Assembly: GCA_040510375.1 (NCBI GenBank)
Contig: JBEVJC010000006.1
Coordinates: 1 to 64,000, forward strand
Length of the DNA: 64,000 nucleotides
Direction: 5' to 3'
Source of the DNA: JBEVJC01 sp040510375
Lineage (GTDB): Bacteria > Bacteroidota > Bacteroidia > Chitinophagales > Chitinophagaceae
Below the pieces are notes generated by a model. The model saw only the letters and a program-made list of their open reading frames with translations, was not told the origin of the DNA and ran no database searches. The position numbers and the translations under genes are program-made. This document shows, in pieces, positions 24,729 to 34,399 of the stretch. Numbering within the stretch: position 1 is the stretch's first letter; each line of letters begins with the position of its first letter.

Positions 24729-27700
24729 CTGAAACTGAGAACTTTCAAAAAAATACTTAAGTGGGTTGGCCTTGTCTTGTTGTTCCTGGTACTGGGCATC
24801 TGGATTTTTGTGCAGACACCATTTGGGCAGAATTTTATCAGTCACCAGGTAACCCGCCGTTTATCAAAAGACCTCAATACCCGTATTGCAATCGACCGGG
24901 TTGATTTTTCATTGTTCAATAATATGCACCTCCAGGGTGTACTGGTGGAAGACCACGAGCGTGATACATTACTTTATGCCGGTGAAATCCGCGTGAAGAT
25001 TACCGACTGGTTTTTTTTCAAGGACAATATAGTACTTAAATATATCGGCGTAAGTAATGCTGTTATTTATACCCATCGCGAAGATTCCGTCTGGAACTAC
25101 CAGTTCCTGATCGATTATTTTTCCTCTCCCTCCGGTGGTAAATCGGGTGGTGGAACGCAATTGAATCTCGAAAAAATAGACCTGCGTAATATTGCCTACC
25201 GGAAAAAAGATGCCTGGCTTGGACAGGATATGGTGGTTTCGGTGGGTTCAATGAACCTCGAAGCGAAGAACATCAACTTCAGCAACCGTTCCATCAGCCT
25301 TGGAAGCCTGGTACTGGATGAACCAAGATTCAGCCAGTACAACTACGATAAACTAAAACCTACTTCACTTGCACCGCCGTTGGAAGACAGCACCATTGTG
25401 GTCGATTCCTTATTGAAATGGAATGCTGCGGGATGGGTCGTTAATGTTGACCGGCTGGATATTACCAATGGCAGTTTTCGCAGCGCACGTAAATCGGCCT
25501 CCCCGCTGATGACCGGATTTGATGGAAAGAATGTTTATTTTACAGATATTAATGCCACCCTCAGTGGGATCAGGTGGGAGAAGGATACTGTAACAGCCGG
25601 CCTTGTATTAAAGACAAAGGAACGCAGCGGGTTTGAAGTGAAGGGGATGAAGTCGAATGTGCGTATCACTCCGGCTGATATGACGTTTGCCGACCTGGAG
25701 ATCCGCACCAACAACAGTATGATCCGGAATTATTTCCGGATGAGCTACGACGATATCAGCAGTATGGGCGATTTTATCCATGCTGTAAAAATGGAGGGAA
25801 GGTTTGTCAATTCACAGATCGACAGCGATGATATCGCCTATTTTGCACCGGCATTAAAAAGCTGGAAGAAGAATATCAGTCTGAATGGTGTGGTTCGCGG
25901 TGCGGTGGACGATCTTGCCGGGAAGGACCTTATGATAAAGGCGGGAAATAACACATTGCTGAACGGGGATATCAGTATGACGGGACTGCCCGATATCAAC
26001 CAGACATTTATCGATTTTAAGGCAAATGACTTCCATACCATTTATGAAGATGTGGCTTCTTTTGTGCCTTCGGTTCGGACAGTACGTATGCCCGATCTCC
26101 GCAAATTGCAGTACATCCAGTTTAAAGGAAGTTTTACCGGTTTCACCCGCGACTTTGTAACCTTCGGTACCATTGAGACCAGTCTCGGTGTAGTTAAGAG
26201 TGACCTGAACATGAAACTCCCCGAAGTTGGTGATGCCATTTATTCCGGTACTATTTCAACGGACTATTTCAGGCTGGGTGATTTTATAGATGACAAACAA
26301 ATTGGCATTATCTCACTCGACGGATCACTTAAAGGCAGGGGTTTTAATGCCAAAAGCCGTAACACCGAAATCGATGGTAAAATCCGTTTTGTGGATTATA
26401 ACGGATACCGCTACCAGAACATCACGATGAACGGTACGCTTGATAAAAAGAAGTTTGAAGGGATGGCATCGATCAATGATCCGGAAGCAGAGTTAACCCT
26501 GAATGGCCTTATCGATTTCAACCTCGGTACACCCCGTTTTAATTTTGTGGCCGATGTTACCAGGGCCAACCTGAAAAAACTGAATCTGTATAAAGATGAT
26601 CTTGCTTTTTCAGGAAAGTTCAACCTGGACTTTTCCGGAGACAATATTGATAACTTCCTTGGTTCGGCCCGCATTACCCAGGCAAGCCTGCAACGTAATG
26701 GTGTACCATTACCTTTCGATTCGCTGAGTGTTTCGTCCACTTACGAGAATAACAGCAAGACCATCCAGGTAAATTCAAATGAAATTGATATCCTGCTGAA
26801 AGGCAATTATGCGATCCGCGATCTGCCCGATGCCTTTAAACTCTTCCTCAACAAATATTATCCGGCCTATATCAAGGCCCCGTACAAGACACCGGAGAAT
26901 GAATCCATCCATTTTGATATTACCACCCGTAATGTGGAAGATTTTGTGAGGCTGGTCGACAGCAGCCTGTCGGGGTTCAACAACAGTCACCTGGTGGGTG
27001 ATCTGGATACCCGCGCCAGCACACTGAACCTTGAGGCGGACGTGCCGCAGTTTAAATACCAGCGTTATAATTTTGATGATGTTAAGGTTACGGCCACGGG
27101 TACACGTGACAGTATTTCTGTTTTCGGTGGTGCGTCCAATGTAAATATCAGTGACAGCCTGAACGTACCGCTGACCCTGTTCAGGATATCAGCACATAAT
27201 GATACTTCGCATGTATATATTTATACCGGTGCCAACCAGGCCATCAACCAGGCAAATATCAATGCACAGGTACTGACTTACAGCAATGGGGTAAGGATCG
27301 AGGTTGATCCTTCTACCCTGGTGGTAAATGGAAAGACCTGGACAATTGAAGAAAATGGTGAGCTGGAATTCCGGTCAAATATTCCCGCAAGCGGACAGCT
27401 GGTATTAAAGGAAACGCAGCAGGAGATCAGGATTAAGACTGTTCCTTCGGAAACGGGCGACTGGAATAATGTGGTGGTTGACCTCAAGAAAGTAAATATC
27501 GGCGACTTCTCCCCATTCTTCCTGCCACGCAACAGGCTGGAAGGATTATTGTCCGGCTCCATTCATGTGGAAGACCCGGTAAATAATCTTTACGCAAGAT
27601 CGGAAGGCCTTAACATTGAAGCACTGAGGCTTGATAATGATTCAATCGGTGAACTGAAGACTGATCTTACGTATAATGGGAAAACAAAAGAACTGACAGG

Positions 27701-29594
27701 CAGTGGATTTACTGTCAATGAAGAAAACAAACTTGCGTTCGACCTGAAACTTTTCCTGGCCAATGCAGAATCGCAGAAACAAAACCTGGTCTCACTGAAG
27801 GCAAACCGTTTTAAGCTTGATATCCTGGAACGTTTCCTGGGTACACTTTTTTCGGATATGCAGGGTTATGTAACGGGTGATTTTGACCTGAAGGGACAAT
27901 TTTCCAACCTGGAAATAACCGGGAAGGGAAGACTGATCGATGCCGGTCTTAAAGTGAATTTCACCCAGTGTTTTTATAAGATCCAGGATACCGACCTGGA
28001 ACTGAAACCAACGGAACTTGATCTTACCGGAATCGTACTTACTGATCCGGTATCCGGTAACCCGGTATACCTCACCGGGAATATCCAGCACACCGGTTTT
28101 AAAAATATGTTCTTCGACCTGACGGTAGGAACCCGCAAACCCAATACCAGCGGGCCGCGCGATAACCTGCCGGTGTTGCTGCTCAATACCAGTTTTAACG
28201 ACAATAAACAATTTTTCGGAAAGGTGATGGGAACCGGATCATTCAGCCTGGCTGGTCCGCAGTCGGACCTGTTCATGAAAATAGATGCCATTGCATCCAC
28301 CACCGATAGCAGCACGGTTACTATTCCTTCCAGCACCAGTCGTGAGTCGGGCATTGCCGACTTCCTTGTCGAAAAAAAATATGGTGTTGAAATGGTTGAC
28401 AATAGTTTTGGCTCCGGTGCAGCCAATGTTATTTATGATGTGGATGTAACGGCCAATCCGATGGTAACGGTAAGGGTGATCCTGGACGACCTCACCGGTG
28501 ATGAAATCAAGGGTAAGGGTACGGGCACATTGAATATCCATTCCGGCACCAATGAAAAGCTGGCAATGCGCGGGCGTTTTGATATTGAGGAAGGTGAATA
28601 CCAGTTTACTTTCCAGTCGTTTTTCAGGAAACCATTCCGGATTGTAAAGGGAACTGAAAACTATATCACCTGGAGTGGTGATCCGATGGCAGCAAAGATC
28701 AAGTTTGAAGCGCAGTATACAGCGGTCGACGTGAGTTATGCACCACTGGCAAGTGTGTTGCAGGACAACTCGGGCATCTCGAGGGTACGTGAGGATGTTT
28801 ATGTGGTGGCTGATTTGTCGGGGGAACTTTTTAAACCTTCTTTCAAGTTCAGGCTTGAATTTCCGAGTAACAGTGTAACCAGGAATGATTTTTCCATTGC
28901 ATCCAATATTGAACTGATTGAGAAGAACGATAACGAGATCAACCGGCAGGTAACCTACCTGATTGTATTCAATAGTTTTGCACCACCGGAAACGGGTCCT
29001 GCCACTACAGGCTTTGGTTCGGCCATCAATGAAGTGACCTATAATACCATCTCCAGTATTTCCGGATTATTTTTCAATGAGATCAACCGTAAACTGAATA
29101 ATGAATTGAGCAAGATCCTGAAGAACGATAATATCAGTATCAACTTCAGTGGCTCGGTTTACAACAGGAACCTGCTCAACCAGAGCAGCACCTTTAATAT
29201 CAACCAGGGTAATGTATATGTGAACGTGCCCATCTCGCTTTTCCGCGACAGGTTTGTGGTAACGCTGGGAAGCACGCTGGACGTGCCTTTGCAGGCCACT
29301 ATCCAGCAGAATGTTCAATTCCTGCCGGATGTTACGGCCGAGTGGCTGATCAACCAGAGTGGCACTATCAGGGCCAGTTTCTTTTACCGGCAGAACCTTG
29401 ATTATCTCACCAATGCAACAGGTGCCGCACGTACCAAACGTTCGGGTGCCAGTATTGCCTATCGTAAAGAGTTCGATAAACTCGGCGAGTTACTTGGCAA
29501 TAAAAAAAGAAAAAAAGACATAGCACCTAAATCGCCGCCGGTTGATTCCCTTCCGCCGAAGTTAGATTCGCTGATAGTGGTTCCTGTTTATTAA
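24729..29594 (+). CDS. tamB: translocation/assembly module TamB-like protein (probable CTG start)
   Basis: About 1,621 residues. An N-terminal membrane anchor preceded by basic residues (RTFKKILKWVGL, then LFLVLGIWIFV) leads into long repetitive beta-strand sequence of the AsmA/TamB kind, and the last ~400 residues match the conserved TamB C-terminal domain (VTYLIVFNSFAPPE). TamB-like proteins span the periplasm and move phospholipids or outer-membrane proteins. There is no ATG, GTG or TTG in frame before the membrane segment: the frame opens after TAA at 24723-24725, and CTG at 24729 or 24735 are the only sensible starts; a TTG at 24777 would remove the basic part and half of the helix. No TamA/Omp85 gene is adjacent. 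Confidence 0.85.
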   Translation: MKLRTFKKILKWVGLVLLFLVLGIWIFVQTPFGQNFISHQVTRRLSKDLNTRIAIDRVDFSLFNNMHLQGVLVEDHERDTLLYAGEIRVKITDWFFFKDNIVLKYIGVSNAVIYTHREDSVWNYQFLIDYFSSPSGGKSGGGTQLNLEKIDLRNIAYRKKDAWLGQDMVVSVGSMNLEAKNINFSNRSISLGSLVLDEPRFSQYNYDKLKPTSLAPPLEDSTIVVDSLLKWNAAGWVVNVDRLDITNGSFRSARKSASPLMTGFDGKNVYFTDINATLSGIRWEKDTVTAGLVLKTKERSGFEVKGMKSNVRITPADMTFADLEIRTNNSMIRNYFRMSYDDISSMGDFIHAVKMEGRFVNSQIDSDDIAYFAPALKSWKKNISLNGVVRGAVDDLAGKDLMIKAGNNTLLNGDISMTGLPDINQTFIDFKANDFHTIYEDVASFVPSVRTVRMPDLRKLQYIQFKGSFTGFTRDFVTFGTIETSLGVVKSDLNMKLPEVGDAIYSGTISTDYFRLGDFIDDKQIGIISLDGSLKGRGFNAKSRNTEIDGKIRFVDYNGYRYQNITMNGTLDKKKFEGMASINDPEAELTLNGLIDFNLGTPRFNFVADVTRANLKKLNLYKDDLAFSGKFNLDFSGDNIDNFLGSARITQASLQRNGVPLPFDSLSVSSTYENNSKTIQVNSNEIDILLKGNYAIRDLPDAFKLFLNKYYPAYIKAPYKTPENESIHFDITTRNVEDFVRLVDSSLSGFNNSHLVGDLDTRASTLNLEADVPQFKYQRYNFDDVKVTATGTRDSISVFGGASNVNISDSLNVPLTLFRISAHNDTSHVYIYTGANQAINQANINAQVLTYSNGVRIEVDPSTLVVNGKTWTIEENGELEFRSNIPASGQLVLKETQQEIRIKTVPSETGDWNNVVVDLKKVNIGDFSPFFLPRNRLEGLLSGSIHVEDPVNNLYARSEGLNIEALRLDNDSIGELKTDLTYNGKTKELTGSGFTVNEENKLAFDLKLFLANAESQKQNLVSLKANRFKLDILERFLGTLFSDMQGYVTGDFDLKGQFSNLEITGKGRLIDAGLKVNFTQCFYKIQDTDLELKPTELDLTGIVLTDPVSGNPVYLTGNIQHTGFKNMFFDLTVGTRKPNTSGPRDNLPVLLLNTSFNDNKQFFGKVMGTGSFSLAGPQSDLFMKIDAIASTTDSSTVTIPSSTSRESGIADFLVEKKYGVEMVDNSFGSGAANVIYDVDVTANPMVTVRVILDDLTGDEIKGKGTGTLNIHSGTNEKLAMRGRFDIEEGEYQFTFQSFFRKPFRIVKGTENYITWSGDPMAAKIKFEAQYTAVDVSYAPLASVLQDNSGISRVREDVYVVADLSGELFKPSFKFRLEFPSNSVTRNDFSIASNIELIEKNDNEINRQVTYLIVFNSFAPPETGPATTGFGSAINEVTYNTISSISGLFFNEINRKLNNELSKILKNDNISINFSGSVYNRNLLNQSSTFNINQGNVYVNVPISLFRDRFVVTLGSTLDVPLQATIQQNVQFLPDVTAEWLINQSGTIRASFFYRQNLDYLTNATGAARTKRSGASIAYRKEFDKLGELLGNKKRKKDIAPKSPPVDSLPPKLDSLIVVPVY

Positions 29595-29599
29595 ACAGG
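29583..29599. repeat. 17-bp palindrome over the tamB stop codon
   Basis: CCTGTTTA-T-TAAACAGG is a perfect inverted repeat with one central base and contains the TAA stop (29592-29594). It is followed by TAACACCC, not by a T run. The remaining spacer to ribBA (to 29763) holds imperfect internal repeats (GTGGATC and CCGGATC each twice) and no gene. Confidence 0.55.
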
Positions 29600-29763
29600 T
29601 AACACCCGCAGCACTGAAAGCACCACATTCATTTTATTATGGATTGTTCACCTCGTTGCTGACGTGGATCATTATGCAAAACATAAATATCAGACCGGAT
29701 CCCGCATAATAATGCGTGGATCGACGCTGCAACAATGATTTTATTAAAAAACCAATCCGGATC

Positions 29764-30963
29764 TCAGAGTTCGTGTCCGAGTTTATTCCTTTTTGTGCTG
29801 AGGTATTTTTCGTTATGCGGATTTGAAGGAACGATGATCGGAATATTTTCCACTATTTCGATACCATAACCAACCAGTCCGACCCGCTTCCTGGGATTAT
29901 TACTCATCAGACGGAGTTTGGTCACATTCAGATGACGAAGGATCTGGGCTCCCACACCATAATCGCGCTGGTCCATCTGGAAACCCAGGTGGATATTTGC
30001 TTCCACGGTATCCATGCCCTGTTCCTGCAGGCGGTAGGCTTTCAGTTTATTCAGTAGTCCGATGCCCCTGCCCTCCTGGTTCATATACAGGATCAGGCCC
30101 TTGCCTTCGTTCTGCACCATCTGCATGGCCTGATGTAATTGTTCACCGCAATCGCAACGCAGCGAGCCAAGGATATCACCGGTAAAACAGGAAGAGTGCA
30201 CGCGGGTCAGTACCGGTTCATCTTTTTCCCATTCGCCCTTGATCAGGGCCAGATGTTCGTTACCCGTATTTTTTTCGTTAAACGCAACGAGTTTGAAATC
30301 GCCATAGAGAGTCGGCATATCCACGCGTACCACTTCCTCAATGAGGGAGTCGCGTTTCAAACGGTACTCGATAAGGTCTTTTATAGAGATCAGTTTAAAA
30401 TCAAATTTTTTGGCAACTTCTATCAGTTCGGGAAGCCGGGCCATGGAACCGTCGTCATTCATGATCTCTACCAGCACACCGCCGTATGGCGGGGGAAATC
30501 CGGCCAGGCGGGCCAGGTCCACTGCAGCTTCGGTATGTCCGGCGCGGCGGAGCACACCGCCTTTTTTAGAGCGGAGGGGGAAAATATGTCCAGGCCGGCC
30601 CAGGTCTTTTGGATTGGTAAAGGGATCCACCAGTGCCTGAATTGTACGGGAGCGGTCCTGTGCGGAAATCCCGGTGGTACATCCATGACCGAGGAGATCG
30701 ACTGAAACAGTAAACGCCGTTTCGTGCAGTGCCGTATTATTACTCACCATCAGCTCCAGGCCAAGTTCATCACAATGGTCTTCCGGTAAAGGAACACAGA
30801 TCAGTCCCCTTCCGAATTTAGACATAAAATTCACCACTTCAGGAGTAATAGTAGCAGCAGCGGTGATAAAATCACCTTCATTTTCGCGGTCCTCATCATC
30901 CACCACGATTACCAGTTTTCCATTTTTTATATCACTAATAGCATCTTCAATGCGGTCAAACAT
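29764..30963 (-). CDS. ribBA: bifunctional 3,4-dihydroxy-2-butanone-4-phosphate synthase / GTP cyclohydrolase II
   Basis: 399 residues. The N-terminal RibB half (1-200) has VVDDEDRENEGDF, the GHGCTTGISA loop and RAGHTEAAVDLARLAG; the RibA half (about 205-399) has the zinc site in SSCFTGDILGSLRCDCGEQL and MNQEGRGIGLLNKL. It makes both starting precursors of riboflavin. ATG 30963 is used because RibB homology starts there, and TAACTTTG (minus, 30979-30986) sits 15 bases upstream. It converges on tamB. Confidence 0.95.
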   Translation of the reverse strand: MFDRIEDAISDIKNGKLVIVVDDEDRENEGDFITAAATITPEVVNFMSKFGRGLICVPLPEDHCDELGLELMVSNNTALHETAFTVSVDLLGHGCTTGISAQDRSRTIQALVDPFTNPKDLGRPGHIFPLRSKKGGVLRRAGHTEAAVDLARLAGFPPPYGGVLVEIMNDDGSMARLPELIEVAKKFDFKLISIKDLIEYRLKRDSLIEEVVRVDMPTLYGDFKLVAFNEKNTGNEHLALIKGEWEKDEPVLTRVHSSCFTGDILGSLRCDCGEQLHQAMQMVQNEGKGLILYMNQEGRGIGLLNKLKAYRLQEQGMDTVEANIHLGFQMDQRDYGVGAQILRHLNVTKLRLMSNNPRKRVGLVGYGIEIVENIPIIVPSNPHNEKYLSTKRNKLGHEL

Positions 30964-31142
30964 ATTTCCGGGTTTTTGCAAAGTTAATAACAAAAAAGCG
31001 GGGGTCTGGTTGGATTTACTCTTAAAATGCCCGGTTGACGGGCAGTTTAGGCCAAATTCTACCACAATTTGTTAATATTTGCCTGCAACTCGAACTGTAT
31101 TATTTCCTTTCTTTGCAGCAACAATCACAAAATTTAACTAAT

Positions 31143-34100
31143 ATGCTTAAGAGACTCCAACTCTTATTTGCCCTTGCCCTATTTTCCGGCGTACTTATCC
31201 ATGCGCAGGTAACTACCTCCGCCATTACCGGAATCGTAAAGACTGCAGACGGCACTGGCCTGGCTGGTGCAACCATCACTGCCACTCACCTGCCAACAGG
31301 TACAGTGTACACTGCCTTGTCAAGAACAGACGGGGGTTATAATATTGTAAACATGGTGCCCGGCGGCCCGTACAAGGTGGAAATCAGTTATGTTGGTTTT
31401 ACCCCTTATTCACAAACCGGACTTAGTCTCCCCCTGGGCGAAACAACCCGTGTTGATGGGACCATGACTTCCAGCACAGAAACCCTGGCAGCGGTTGTGG
31501 TTACCGGCTCGGGTTCCAACAGCAACAGGAGAAAGACCGGAGCTTCAACTTCAATCAGCCGTGAACAGATTGCTGCATTGCCAAGCCTGAACAGGAGTCT
31601 CCAGGACTATACCCGTCTTACCCCGCAGGCCAATGGTAATTCTTTCGGCGGTGCCAGCAACAAATTTAATAATATTACGATCGATGGTGCGGTTAACAAT
31701 GATGTATTTGGTCTCTCGGGTACCGGTACACCCGGTGGCCAGGCGAATACCACTCCTATTTCCCTTGATGCCATCCAGGAAATCCAGGTGGTACTTGCGC
31801 CTTATGATATTACCTACGGAAACTTCACCGGTGCAGGAATTAATGCGGTAACCCGTTCAGGTACAAATAATGTGGAAGGGTCGGTTTATTATTTCTATAG
31901 AAACCAGAATACAATTGGTAAGGATCCGGTTTCACGGATAAAGTCCACTAAATTTTCTGACAAACAATATGGTATCCGTTTCGGCGGACCCATCATCAAG
32001 AATAAACTATTCTTCTTCGCAAATGGTGAACTGGCACGCCGCACCGCTCCAACCATCTTCAATGCCGGTGATGATGGTGCAGTACTTACCGTGGCTGCAG
32101 CCCAGCAACTGGCCAACGATGTACAATCGCGTTTCGGTTATGATGTAGGAAGTTTTGGTCCGATTGACGCCGAGACGCACAGTAACAAGGTATTTGCCCG
32201 GGCCGACTGGAATATCAACAAGAAACACAGCGTGGTAGCGCGTCACAACTATATCAAGGCCTTCGACGATAACATTACCAGGTCCAACACCCTGTTCCGT
32301 TTTGGAAATAATACCTATCGTTTCAACAACACACAGAACATCAGTGTGGTGGAAGTGAGAAGCCGGTTTACCAATGCAGTGTCCAATAACCTGATCCTGG
32401 GTCTGCACCGGATCCGTGATTCCCGAAGCACTTCAGGTGCATTATTTCCATCAGTGGAAATCTTCCAGGGTGCCCAGACTATCCAGTTCGGATCGGAAAG
32501 AAGTTCAACTGCCAATGAACTTGACCAGGATATCTTTGAGATCACCGATAACGTAAAACTCTTCAAAGGGAAACACACTTTCACCTTTGGTACGCATAAC
32601 GAGTTTTTCAAATTCAGGAACCTGTTTATCAATAACCTGAACGGCAGATGGCGTTTTGCCAACCAGGCCAATTTTAATTCAAACCAGCCAAGGCAATTTG
32701 ATGTTACGTTCTCGGCCAACAAGGCAGCGGACCCAAGACCTGCTGCTGAATTCAAGGCAGCGCAGTATGGTTTTTATGCCCAGGATGAATTCCAGGTCAA
32801 TCCTAAATTCAGGTTAACCTATGGTGTGCGCCTGGACATTCCACAGATTATTACCAAACCAGCCTTCAACCCTGTAGTAGACTCTACGTTTGGAAGCAGG
32901 TTCAGCACCACCAATACACCCGACGGACAATTGCTGTTTGCCCCTAGGGTTGGTTTCAATTATGATATAGAAGGTGACCGGAGCCTCATTTTCAGGGGTG
33001 GCGCGGGTATATTTTCGGGTCGAGTTCCATTTGTATGGTTGTCCAACCAGTTCGGTAATACCGGCTTGTTGCTTAGTACAACTTCACAAACAGACAATAG
33101 TCCTACCGTACCACCTTTCACCGTCAACGATGGCCTTGGATTCAATCCGAATCCTGACCAGCAAAGCAATATCGGTTCAGCTGGTAATACATTTGAGGTT
33201 GACCTGATCGACAAGGATTTCAAACTTCCCCAGGTATTACGTTTTAACCTGGCAGTTGATGCAAAACTTCCGGGTGGTATCAACGCCACGGTGGAAGCGC
33301 TTTTTTCCAAAACATTGAATAATGTATTCTACCAGGACATTAACCTGACACCGCCCGTTGGCCTTGTTAATCCTGTATTCAACAACGGGTTCGACAAACG
33401 CATCGCCTATTCTGATTCTACCAATGGAAGAAGGATCAATAAAAATATTACCAACGCACTGCTGATTTCCAATACCAATAAAGGATATACTGCAAATTTT
33501 GGCGTTACACTGAATAAAACAACCAAACATTTATTTGCCCAGGCCAGTTACAACTACCAGCTTGCCACAGATGTAAATCCAGGTGCGAGTTCTACCGCAC
33601 TTTCCAACTGGGAATTTGTCCAGGTGATCGGCGATCCCAACAATGCCGGTAATGCCAATTCCAATTATTTACTGAAACACCGGATCACAGGGATCTTCTC
33701 CTATTCTATTGAATACGTGAAACACCTGAAGACATCCATTTCACTTTTCTATTCCGGAAACTCGGGACAGGTATTCACCTACCTGGTGAATGGCGATCTT
33801 AACAGTGACGGGCGTTTTGGGAATGACCTGATGTATGTACCGGAAGACGCCAGCCAGATCCACTTTATCGATTTGCTGAACTCTTCAGGCAATGCTGTTC
33901 TCTTCACCGCGGCCCAGCAATCTGAACTCTTCCTGCAATATATCGAGAATGATCCCTATCTCAGGAAAAGAAAGGGCAAGTTCACAGAACGTAATGGAAG
34001 AAGTTCACCATGGGAACATGTTGTTGACGCGCGTTTCACACAGGATTTCTTTATAATGACAGGCACAAAAAAACATGACCTCCAATTTACGTTTGACGTG

Positions 34101-34310
34101 TTTAACCTGACCAACCTGATTGACAGAAATGCAGGACGTCAGTTCACAGTTACAAACCAGGCCTATAGTTTACTTACCGTTGTCAACAACAGGGTTGGCG
34201 GTCTTGCACCGGGTACAGGCTACAATTTTACTCCCGGTCAGAAACCATGGAGTATGACTTTCGGATCAAGATTCCAGGGCCAGCTTGGTTTGAGATATAC
34301 ATTTAACTAA
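31143..34310 (+). CDS. TonB-dependent receptor with CarboxypepD regulatory-like domain (Oar-type)
   Basis: 1,055 residues. A signal peptide (MLKRLQLLFALALFSG) precedes an N-terminal carboxypeptidase-regulatory-like beta-sandwich (about 25-110: TGIVKTADGTGLAGATI), a TonB plug (about 115-230: AVVVTGSGSNSNRRKTG, ITIDGAVNND) and a long outer-membrane barrel ending in GLRYTFN with a terminal aromatic-rich strand. It imports an unknown ligand across the outer membrane using TonB. No SusD partner is adjacent, which argues against a classic polysaccharide locus and fits the Oar-like group. The gene ends in a strong terminator. Confidence 0.92.
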   Translation: MLKRLQLLFALALFSGVLIHAQVTTSAITGIVKTADGTGLAGATITATHLPTGTVYTALSRTDGGYNIVNMVPGGPYKVEISYVGFTPYSQTGLSLPLGETTRVDGTMTSSTETLAAVVVTGSGSNSNRRKTGASTSISREQIAALPSLNRSLQDYTRLTPQANGNSFGGASNKFNNITIDGAVNNDVFGLSGTGTPGGQANTTPISLDAIQEIQVVLAPYDITYGNFTGAGINAVTRSGTNNVEGSVYYFYRNQNTIGKDPVSRIKSTKFSDKQYGIRFGGPIIKNKLFFFANGELARRTAPTIFNAGDDGAVLTVAAAQQLANDVQSRFGYDVGSFGPIDAETHSNKVFARADWNINKKHSVVARHNYIKAFDDNITRSNTLFRFGNNTYRFNNTQNISVVEVRSRFTNAVSNNLILGLHRIRDSRSTSGALFPSVEIFQGAQTIQFGSERSSTANELDQDIFEITDNVKLFKGKHTFTFGTHNEFFKFRNLFINNLNGRWRFANQANFNSNQPRQFDVTFSANKAADPRPAAEFKAAQYGFYAQDEFQVNPKFRLTYGVRLDIPQIITKPAFNPVVDSTFGSRFSTTNTPDGQLLFAPRVGFNYDIEGDRSLIFRGGAGIFSGRVPFVWLSNQFGNTGLLLSTTSQTDNSPTVPPFTVNDGLGFNPNPDQQSNIGSAGNTFEVDLIDKDFKLPQVLRFNLAVDAKLPGGINATVEALFSKTLNNVFYQDINLTPPVGLVNPVFNNGFDKRIAYSDSTNGRRINKNITNALLISNTNKGYTANFGVTLNKTTKHLFAQASYNYQLATDVNPGASSTALSNWEFVQVIGDPNNAGNANSNYLLKHRITGIFSYSIEYVKHLKTSISLFYSGNSGQVFTYLVNGDLNSDGRFGNDLMYVPEDASQIHFIDLLNSSGNAVLFTAAQQSELFLQYIENDPYLRKRKGKFTERNGRSSPWEHVVDARFTQDFFIMTGTKKHDLQFTFDVFNLTNLIDRNAGRQFTVTNQAYSLLTVVNNRVGGLAPGTGYNFTPGQKPWSMTFGSRFQGQLGLRYTFN

Positions 34311-34330
34311 GACCATCTTATTCCCATGAT

Positions 34331-34358
34331 AAGGCAGCCTCCGGGCTGCCTTTTTTTT
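34331..34358 (+). terminator. intrinsic terminator of the TonB-dependent receptor gene
   Basis: AAGGCAGCC pairs with GGCTGCCTT across a TCCG tetraloop (9-bp stem), followed by an unbroken T8 run. It begins 21 bases after the stop. Confidence 0.92.
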
Positions 34359-34374
34359 GCGCAGCCCTTCACCC

Positions 34375-34382
34375 TATCTTTG
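34375..34382 (+). promoter_or_regulatory. -7 box of the acyl-CoA carboxylase gene
   Basis: TATCTTTG matches TAnnTTTG and lies 17 bases before the ATG at 34400. The only TTTG upstream is formed by the end of the terminator T-run (34356-34359), at a short 15-base spacing. Confidence 0.55.
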
Positions 34383-34399
34383 CCAGCTAACGGCCAATT

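Noticed and set aside
31143..34310. A polysaccharide utilisation locus around the TonB-dependent receptor
   Set aside because: No SusD gene, glycoside hydrolase or SusR-like regulator is adjacent, and the receptor is Oar-like.
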